DNA of 64,000 nt from the NCBI GenBank assembly GCA_036426205.1, contig CM071568.1:44855171-44919170 (forward strand). Reading direction: 5' to 3'. The notes beneath the pieces were generated by a model, which worked only from the letters and a program-made list of their open reading frames with translations, was not told where the DNA came from and made no database searches. Below, in pieces: positions 57,243-64,000 of this stretch; the first letter of the stretch is position 1; every line of letters begins with the position of its first letter. The position numbers and the translations under genes were made by a program. Source of the stretch: Ascaphus truei. Its lineage: Eukaryota; Chordata; Amphibia; Anura; Ascaphidae.

Positions 57243-59362
57243 TGTGAAACCCAATGACTTGGACCGGCGCTAAGACAACAGTATAATATAAAGGAGAAGC
57301 TAAATAAAATATAACACAGTGTAGAATTATAAAATTATAAGGTGTGACTGAAATATTCTCTACCTTCACTGGGAATATGCACTGATTCCCTTACAAGTAG
57401 TCAGGATCCAGGGCAGGAAGGGAGCGTTGTCATCAGGTACACCCAGAAAAAAGAAACATATAAACAATCATAGTGCAGTATCTTAGCAAAACGCCCTGCA
57501 ATGTCTTGGGCTGATTGCTGTATGAAACTGCCAGTCCAGATGGGACTGTTTTCATTATTTTCATCTTTTAAGTAAGTGCCTATATTTTGCTGTTATTTGT
57601 ATAATCTGTTGTGTTCACCTTTATCAAGGAATAAATTATATTTTATCATATCTAAGTCTCGTCCCAGTTCAAACCCAGGTATATATATATTTATATATAT
57701 TTTTGGTGTAAATTACAGCCTGAAACCCAGTGACTTGGACCGGCGCTGAGACAACAGTATAATATAAAGAAGAAACTAAATAAAATATAACACAGTGTAG
57801 AATTATAAAATTATAAGGTGTGACTGAAATATTCTCAACCTTCACTGGGAATATGCACTGATTCCCTTACAAGTAGTCAGGATCCAGGGCAGGAAGGGAG
57901 CGATGACGTCAGGTACACCCAGAAAAAAGAAACATATAAACAATCATAGTGCAGTATCTTAGCAAAACCGTGGTGAGATACTTGAAAAACTTGGCTCTTA
58001 TAGATTGCCTACTTACAACATGTTAGATATAAAACAGCAAGGGTGGTATGGATGTAATTCTCTGAAACTCCAAAGCGCGGTGTCAGATGGATGTAGCCTC
58101 AGCACGCAGTGATACATTTTGATAAGGGGCTGGATAGATGTTTTCGTCAGGTTTTTCAAGTCACAGTCAGGTGTAGACAATAGGATTCATACAGGAATGA
58201 AAAGAAATCATAGTGTTGACCAGTAAACACCAAACTTTATGATTAAAAGGACATAGGACAGGTACTCACAATGTGACAAACGATCGCATTCACATAAGAT
58301 TTTACTTGGGACAGCTGGCCGGTACTCGGGAAATGTCAACTCCAATCCCTTCTGTAGTGCTCCACGAAGGTGCCCCCTCGTCCGGTCGCGGGTGAAGAGC
58401 GTCTGACGTCACGTCCGGGCCTCGGAGTGACGACTTCCGGTTGGGGCGGATACAGAACGGGGTGATGGGATCGCAGTGCCGACACTGTGTCTTCAAGGGT
58501 AAAGCAGCTAGCCAGACTGTGGTTCAGCTGCACTGCTACTAGGCTCAACGCGTTTCGCTGTATGCAACAGCTTCCTCATAAGCTACCGTGACAAGCTTGT
58601 AATTAACTGGTGGCAGCTGGTGGGACTGAACTGGACCTGGATTACAGTATTCTGCGGGGTACTGTGATCCAGTGGGAACTTGATGGTAATTGCAAGTTCC
58701 TGGGACTAAAGATATTGAACACACAGTGTACATTGAGCCTAGTAGCAGTGCAGCTGAACCACAGTCTGGCTAGCTGCTTTACCCTTGAAGACACAGTGTC
58801 GGCACTGCGATCCCATCACCCCGTTCTGTATCCGCCCCAACCGGAAGTCGTCACTCCGAGGCCCGGACGTGACGTCAGACGCTTTTCACCCGCGACCAGA
58901 TGAGGGGGCACCTTCGTGGAGCGCTACAGAAGGGATTAGAGTTAACATCTCCCGAGTACCGGCCAGCTGTCCCAAGTAAAATCTTATGTGAATGCGATCG
59001 TTTGTTACATTGTGAGTACATGTCCTATGTCCTTTTGATCATAAAATGTTGGTGTTTACTGGTCAACACTATGATTTCTTTTCATTCTCTGTATGAATCC
59101 TATTGTCCACACCTGACTGTGAGTTGAAAAACCTGACGAAAAACATCTATCCAGCCCCCTATCAAAATTTATCACTGCGTGCTGTGGCTACATCCATCTG
59201 ACACCGCGCTTTGGAGTCTCAGAGAATTACATCCATACCACCCTCGCTTTTTTATATCTTACATGTTGTAAGTAGGCAATCTTTAAGAGCCAAGTTTTTC
59301 AAGTACCTCACCACGGTTTTGCTAAGATACTGCACTATGATTGTTTATATGTTTCTTTTTTC
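57243..59362. mobile_element. Palindromic composite insertion D, 14-bp TSD
   Basis: Flanked by GTAATGTTAAAGAA at 57229-57242 and 59363-59376. It starts with a 245-bp unit (57246-57490, beginning GAAACCCAATGACTTGGACC) followed by 228 bp of other sequence. The same unit then repeats in tandem at 57720-57966 and runs into a long palindrome (arms about 57922-58541 and 58733-59360, spacer about 190 bp). A hammerhead-like motif is at 58543-58582. No coding capacity. It lies in snx31 intron 6. Confidence 0.88.
58543..58582 (-). ncRNA. Hammerhead-ribozyme-like motif in insertion D (best example)
   Basis: On the minus strand ATGAGGA (one base from CUGANGA with N as G) is followed by stem II AGCTG/CAGC with loop TTGCATA, then GAAACGCGTTGAGC. 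The spacing is that of a hammerhead core. Confidence 0.5.
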
Positions 59363-59889
59363 GTAATGTTAAAGAAACCATGACATTTAACATGCTAAAA
59401 TACAGTTTAACAAATGGTGATCATGCTCTCCGGCTGCGAAACCACTAACATGGTAAAGTATTTTACTGCTTGTTAAATTAATACGGTCACTCTTGCAAGA
59501 CTTGTACAGTAGGTGGCTGCACTGCATGGAGATGCATCAGTAATATGTGTACGTTTTGCTCCTTCTGAAACAGTCCTATAATATACCAAGAGAACAACCA
59601 GCAAAGTGACATGTCCAGTCTGTTCCAAAGGAACCACGATGGTTTATTGAAGGGTAGCTGAATATTTCATTAATTAAAATAGTTTAACTTCTTTTTAACT
59701 GTGTGCCTTCCTAAACCAGTATGTATGATGGAGACTTGTCTAGGGTGTGTCTTTAAAAGTTGTATGTGCCGCCAATCGCTTCAGTTACTGCCACGCGCTC
59801 ATGAAATGTTCCTTATTTCATCTGGTAAGTGTTTGGTAGTGTCACACACATAGTGACAGTTATGTACAATATTTGTATGTTATCTACAG

Positions 59890-59977
59890 TGGTGAAACGA
59901 ATTGTAGACTTTGAGATCCCGTTTCTTACTGTTTGGGGTTTGGAGGACGAGCGTTTCCAGATTGACATCAAAAAGTG
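59890..59977 (+). CDS. snx31: snx31 exon 7 (FERM)
   Basis: Codes for VVKRIVDFEIPFLTVWG and FQIDIKK, ending in two bases of the Trp codon. Human: VVKKLADFELPYVSL and LRKW. Acceptor TTATCTACAG at 59889, donor GTAAGC. Confidence 0.93.
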
Positions 59978-60595
59978 GTAAGCTGTAAATTACAAACTTT
60001 TTTTCCCTCTACCATGAAAGGCAGATACAATTATTAAAGGGCCAGACCCTCCCAGAAGAAAGTGAACTAAGGACAATAGTATTTTTAATAGGTTAAATCT
60101 ACCTGACACTTGTAATTTATTTATTTATTTTTTTATTTAAAAAGAACAACAAATGTATTTTTGCTTTAATGTTTAATATTTACATGGTTAGGACATTCTC
60201 ATGATCCTTTTTACTATCGATATCTCACATATTTTGGTATTGCAGCTGCAAGAGAAAAACAGACTTTGGAGGATTTATAGAGTAATTCTGTTGCCATCCT
60301 TTGTCAAACTGACAAACATTCACAAGCAGCTGACATGCTTGAATTCTGTGTTCCGGGAGAAATGCTAAGCATATCCGTTTTTAAAGACCAATAAGGAAGA
60401 CTGTTACTTTAAGGGTAGTTGCATCTTTCTAAAAGATAGTTACGCTGAAGTAAAGATCAGGCACTATATAACACACACACACACGTGTTCAGCGAGTGCT
60501 TGTGCCACCTCCCCTTAATATTATTGGCTCTCTGATAAGGACAGGGCGGGATATGGGTAAATAAAACACTTGACTGAAAAACACTTCCCCCATTT

Positions 60596-60932
60596 AGAGG
60601 CTGCTACGGCTCCGGTGACTGCGTGCGCGTCGGCTCCATTCACTGTGTGTGCGTCGGAGCGGCCAACGGCGTGTGCACCAGTAAAGGCCACGGTGTAGGG
60701 GGGATGCGGCCATGAAAAAGTTCTCAGGGATAGATATCTGCACTACCATTGGTTGCCAGTCAACCAAGTGTCCGCGCCGCCGCACGTAAAGACAAATTCT
60801 TGTCTTCCCTTCCAGCGCCATCGTGCTTTGTGCACCCGCGCACACATGCCGACTGGGGCCTGCCCTATAGAGGGCTGTACTTTGTGTGTGCGGCGCGCAC
60901 ATCTTTATGCACGCACCACCGGGGACGAAGCC
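60596..60932. mobile_element. GC-rich probable MITE, AGGCTNCG family
   Basis: Left end AGAGGCTGCTACGGCTCCGG and right end CACCGGGGACGAAGCCT are imperfect complements. CpG-dense, no splice sites. It directly abuts the next element, sharing TA. Confidence 0.45.
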
Positions 60933-60934
60933 TA

Positions 60935-61226
60935 AGGCCGCGCTTATAGTGCCGGCGACGCGACGTCGCCCGAAAACAAATACATTACCGCCGCCACCGC
61001 GTGCGCTTATAGTGCGCGCGACGGCGACAAGCAATGGAGCGACGTCAACGTCGCGAAAAACCTGAAGCCGGCAAAATTTGATTTTTCAAGGGCCGTCACG
61101 TGACGGCCCTTGAACAAGTTAAATTGCCGGAATCCCGCGCCGCCGCCCGGCGAAACATAGCTTTCGCCGGTGGCGATGGGTGATGTCGCCGTCGCCATCG
61201 CCATCGACGGCACTATAGGCACAGCC
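60935..61226. mobile_element. TA-flanked MITE, CTTATAGT family, copy 3
   Basis: Starts AGGCCGCGCTTATAGTGCC and ends GGCACTATAGGCACAGCCT, between TA-type flanks. The interior repeats GCGCTTATAGTGCGCGCGAC and TGACGGCCCTTGAA-type complements. Confidence 0.75.
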
Positions 61227-61519
61227 TAAGAAATTCAACTGGCCGACTGTGGGATTGTACCTTTTAAGCCCAATGCATTACTCTTCAGAAATCTGTGTGT
61301 TCTCAAAACCTATTGAAGTGGTTTAGAAATCAGTAGGTCCTTCCCCTGCGTTTCTTAATGATCGTTATCGATCTATCGCTTTTTATAGCGACTCAAAAGG
61401 GGTTTACATATTTAACACTTTCACGGTTACAAAAAAATAAAAGGGAACATTTTAAAGCTACAAAGGAACCTAACACGAGATGAAAATCTAGGATGAACAG
61501 AATATAGAATGGAATGAGA

Positions 61520-61704
61520 CTGAACTGTTCAACTCCAGTCCTCAAGCTTCCCCAACAGGTCAGGTTTTCAGGATATCACTGCTTCAGCACAGGTGGCTCA
61601 ATCAGTCCCTGCTTCAATCCACCTGTGCTGAAGCTGGGATATCCTGAAACCCTGACCTGTTGTGGGGGGGGGGGGGGGGGTGAGTCCCGGAGTTGAGCAG
61701 CCCA
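61520..61704. mobile_element. hAT MITE, CAACTCCAGTCCTC family
   Basis: Palindromic: left TTCAACTCCAGTCCTCAAGC, inner GGATATCACTGCTTCAGCAC and its complement, right CCCGGAGTTGAGCAG after a long G-run. No clear 8-bp duplication. Confidence 0.8.
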
Positions 61705-62391
61705 GCTGTAAGTATTTAATGCTCAATAGGTTGTGGTTCATTCATCATATGCCAGGTAAAGAGCTCATGAGACACAAGCACACTAACACTTTGATTAGCA
61801 ATGAGTGAAGTTGTGGCATTTTCATCTGAGTGCCTTCATGCCACACGTGCTGTAGCCAACACCTGTAAATGTGTGTCACGTTATCAGATGTCTGAAATCT
61901 GATTGGCCCGTACTGCCGCTGGGAATGGGGAAATACCCAGCATGCACTGCTATTAGTGATATGTACCACGTGGGAGAACTATCTTCCAGTCTCCAAATCT
62001 GAAAAAATTACTCTGCTGATCTTTTCTATACTTTTTTTTTTTTTTTTTTTTAAAGCCTCTCAGTGTCTTGTTTATAATGGGAAAGGTTACATTATGAAAC
62101 CTGTAATGTTTTCTGATGAACAAAATGGTCAATATTTCCTCTTGGCTGTACACCTTTTTTCTGTCAGGTTTACAAATAAAATATGATCCGTCTCTTAAAC
62201 ATAATTTTATTTTTTTAAGGCATTTTGAACTTCCCCACAAAAATGTAGATTATTGCACTTGGTCAATTTTTTAAAGTTTTTGTTACATTTATTATGATTA
62301 TTATTATTATTCAGATTAGTAGCTTGGGGAAGCTCATTTCTATTTTGCCTGCTTTTAATGTAAGGTTTCCTTCTATTTATTTATTTCACAG

Positions 62392-62461
62392 GTATATGAA
62401 TCCCTCAATTGATGCAATGCTGATGGGCTGTACAACTTCTATTAACCTGCTTTATATACAG
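62392..62461 (+). CDS. snx31: snx31 exon 8 (FERM)
   Basis: Completes the Trp codon and codes for YMNPSIDAMLMGCTTSINLL and YIQ; human SNX31 has YMAPSLDSVLMDCRVAVDLLYMQ. Acceptor TTTATTTCACAG at 62391, donor GTAACA. Confidence 0.94.
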
Positions 62462-62573
62462 GTAACACCCTTTCAACACCTATAGTGTATCTTCTTGCTG
62501 CAAAATGTCAGGTCTAGGGGTCTACAATGTAACTTTGTGTCCATCCCCTTTTGATCATGTCGGCATCTGAGTG

Positions 62574-62716
62574 CAGGAGTGGCCAACTCCAGTCCTCGAG
62601 GGCCACCAACCAGTCAGGTTTTAAGGGTATCATTGACTGAGCCACCAGTGCCAAAGCAGGGATATCCTTAACCTGTCCTGTTGGTGGCCCTTGAGGACTG
62701 GATTTCGCCCCTCCTG
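62574..62716. mobile_element. hAT MITE, CAACTCCAGTCCTC family, short copy
   Basis: Starts CAGGAGTGGCCAACTCCAGT and ends GGACTGGATTTCGCCCCTCC-TG; palindromic, non-coding. Confidence 0.75.
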
Positions 62717-63209
62717 CCCTAGTACCTTTTTTTTTAATTTATTTTTTTCCCCGATCACTGTGTACAGCACCAAAAAGTGCTTCTGCAATGTCAGCTAACT
62801 TTCTACTGATGCTGGTACCACGGGGAACATTTGGCACCTAAATGTACATGTTTATATACAAATGGTCTCTGTCATGCCTCTACTGGTTGCATTAAACAAG
62901 GAGGATTTCGGCTGAAGCTGACACAGAAAGTGCTGCACTGTGGCTACACACAGAAGTGCAGCTCTCGGAGCACTGACGCCAGCTGCTGCTTTCATGTTCT
63001 GCATCAACCAGTCTGAAAACATCTGCCTCCCCATCAGCAACATGTGCTGCTGCTATGTCTTTTCCATTAACCCCTTTGCAACCAGAGTTTTCTTCAATGT
63101 TCTGAAGGAATTAAAAGACGTCCCTTTTTGCTCTGTATATTTATAAAACCCTGACTGGGATTGCATATTAATTTTTATTTATTTATTATTTTAAATAACT
63201 TCTGTAAAG

Positions 63210-63302
63210 GCTCTACAAGAAATGGAAATGAAGTGGGCCAAACCGACAGAGGCGCAGCGTCGGAAACTTGAGCACCTGTCACAGACCGAAGACAAAATCA
63301 AG
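63210..63302 (+). CDS. snx31: snx31 exon 9 (FERM)
   Basis: 31 codons, phase 0, ALQEMEMKWAKPTEAQRRKL and EHLSQTEDKIK; human: AIQDIEKGWAKPTQAQRQKLEAF. Acceptor TTCTGTAAAG at 63209, donor GTAATT. The next exon (human FLELAREVRHYGY) is outside the window. Confidence 0.95.
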
Positions 63303-64000
63303 GTAATTTCTGCCAAGCACATGGAAATAATGAATCTGGCACTTGACATGTTGCTGCCGCGAGGAAGTAAAAAAAAATATATATATTTGTATGTAGAGTA
63401 TGGAAATATAACCGCATTGTTAACGGTTTTCCTACATGTCCCCAGTACAGCCAGTACATACATGGTTAATGCTCATACTTCCACATTGAGATACAGCAAA
63501 ATAAAGACTGTTGGTTTCCCAGTGTAAGGGCTCATTTGAGACATTGGAGGTCAGTCATTTTTGGCTCTACTCCAGAGGTAGGAGCATTCGCTACCACTTG
63601 TTTTTTTTCCTTGTCTTATTGGATTGTGCTGCTTGATACCTCCCGGAGTCGCGTTACTGCAGCGATAGCTGAGAGAAGTGGAGGAAGGGTTATGAGGGAT
63701 GCCATCTGCAGATTCGTGAGGTTCACCGGCTAAAGTTTCGGGCTGCAGTCACTTGGTAGCGATGGCGTCTCTGCAGCACTGCTGCACAGCGCTCTTGTCC
63801 CCTCTAGCTCTGGAAGAGCAAGCACATCAGGGTCACAGTCTAACCGGGTAGGAGGCCTGTAGGGTTTCTGTCTCCTCTCCCATTCCTGGTTGTTGGGGTT
63901 TTGTTAATTGAATCTGGAGGCAGTTTTTCCTTTCTTGGTCGGTGTGTGGTACCCTGCTGGGTCACCATGTCTCATACTCCCTCTTTTGAGCACAAAGCAG
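63303..64000 (+). other. snx31: snx31 intron 9, start
   Basis: No exon found to the end of the window. Confidence 0.6.

Larger units (their letters stand above)
59978..62391 (+). other. snx31: snx31 intron 7
   Basis: Holds two GC-rich MITE-like blocks (60596-60932 and 60935-61226) and an hAT MITE (61520-61704). The rest is unremarkable. Confidence 0.6.

Overview
This window is vertebrate nuclear DNA, most likely from an anuran amphibian. It has two intron-rich host genes, Penelope-like elements, an integrase-first Gmr1-like Ty3/gypsy element, L2/CR1-type LINEs, a Helitron, many short terminal-inverted-repeat elements and an interspersed repeat I associate with frogs. The species cannot be named from the sequence. 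All host coding sequence is spliced, so only single exons are visible, and most long open frames belong to transposons or to GT/CA microsatellites.

Two host genes are present. ywhaz (14-3-3 zeta) lies on the minus strand. Its first coding exon is at 638-942, and its probable non-coding first exon and CpG-island promoter are at about 9232-9560. The rest of the gene lies left of the window. snx31 (sorting nexin 31, a PX-FERM endosomal cargo adaptor) lies on the plus strand. A candidate exon 1 is at 39325-39385 and exons 2-9 are at 40715-40789, 50872-50986, 52658-52722, 53288-53398, 57073-57163, 59890-59977, 62392-62461 and 63210-63302. It continues beyond the right edge. Phases of exons 2-9 join without error. 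Exon 1 is one base too long for its frame. The two genes diverge from one another.

The space between and inside them is a layered transposon record. 1-11 kb: ywhaz intron and promoter with small DNA elements. 11-25 kb: a palindromic insertion, an L2 fragment split by a MITE, a Helitron packed with tandem repeats, and a LINE that lost its RT core. 25-37 kb: a truncated Penelope-like element, a Gmr1-like element and a second Penelope-like element. 37-38 kb: a solo LTR inside a minisatellite. 42.8-50.1 kb: a gypsy provirus with both LTRs but no gag, inside snx31 intron 2. Later introns carry a solo LTR, hAT MITEs, a LINE tail and a 2.1-kb palindromic insertion.

The most interesting signal is a group of long palindromic insertions (11211-11965, 34213-35211, 45995-47446, 57243-59362). 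Each is flanked by an 11-15 bp target-site duplication, and three have a short single-copy tail on one side only. Two contain a hammerhead-ribozyme-like motif of the kind carried by Penelope-like elements, and the same motif occurs near the recognisable Penelope-like copies here. I read them as non-autonomous relatives of Penelope-like elements. That is an inference from structure.
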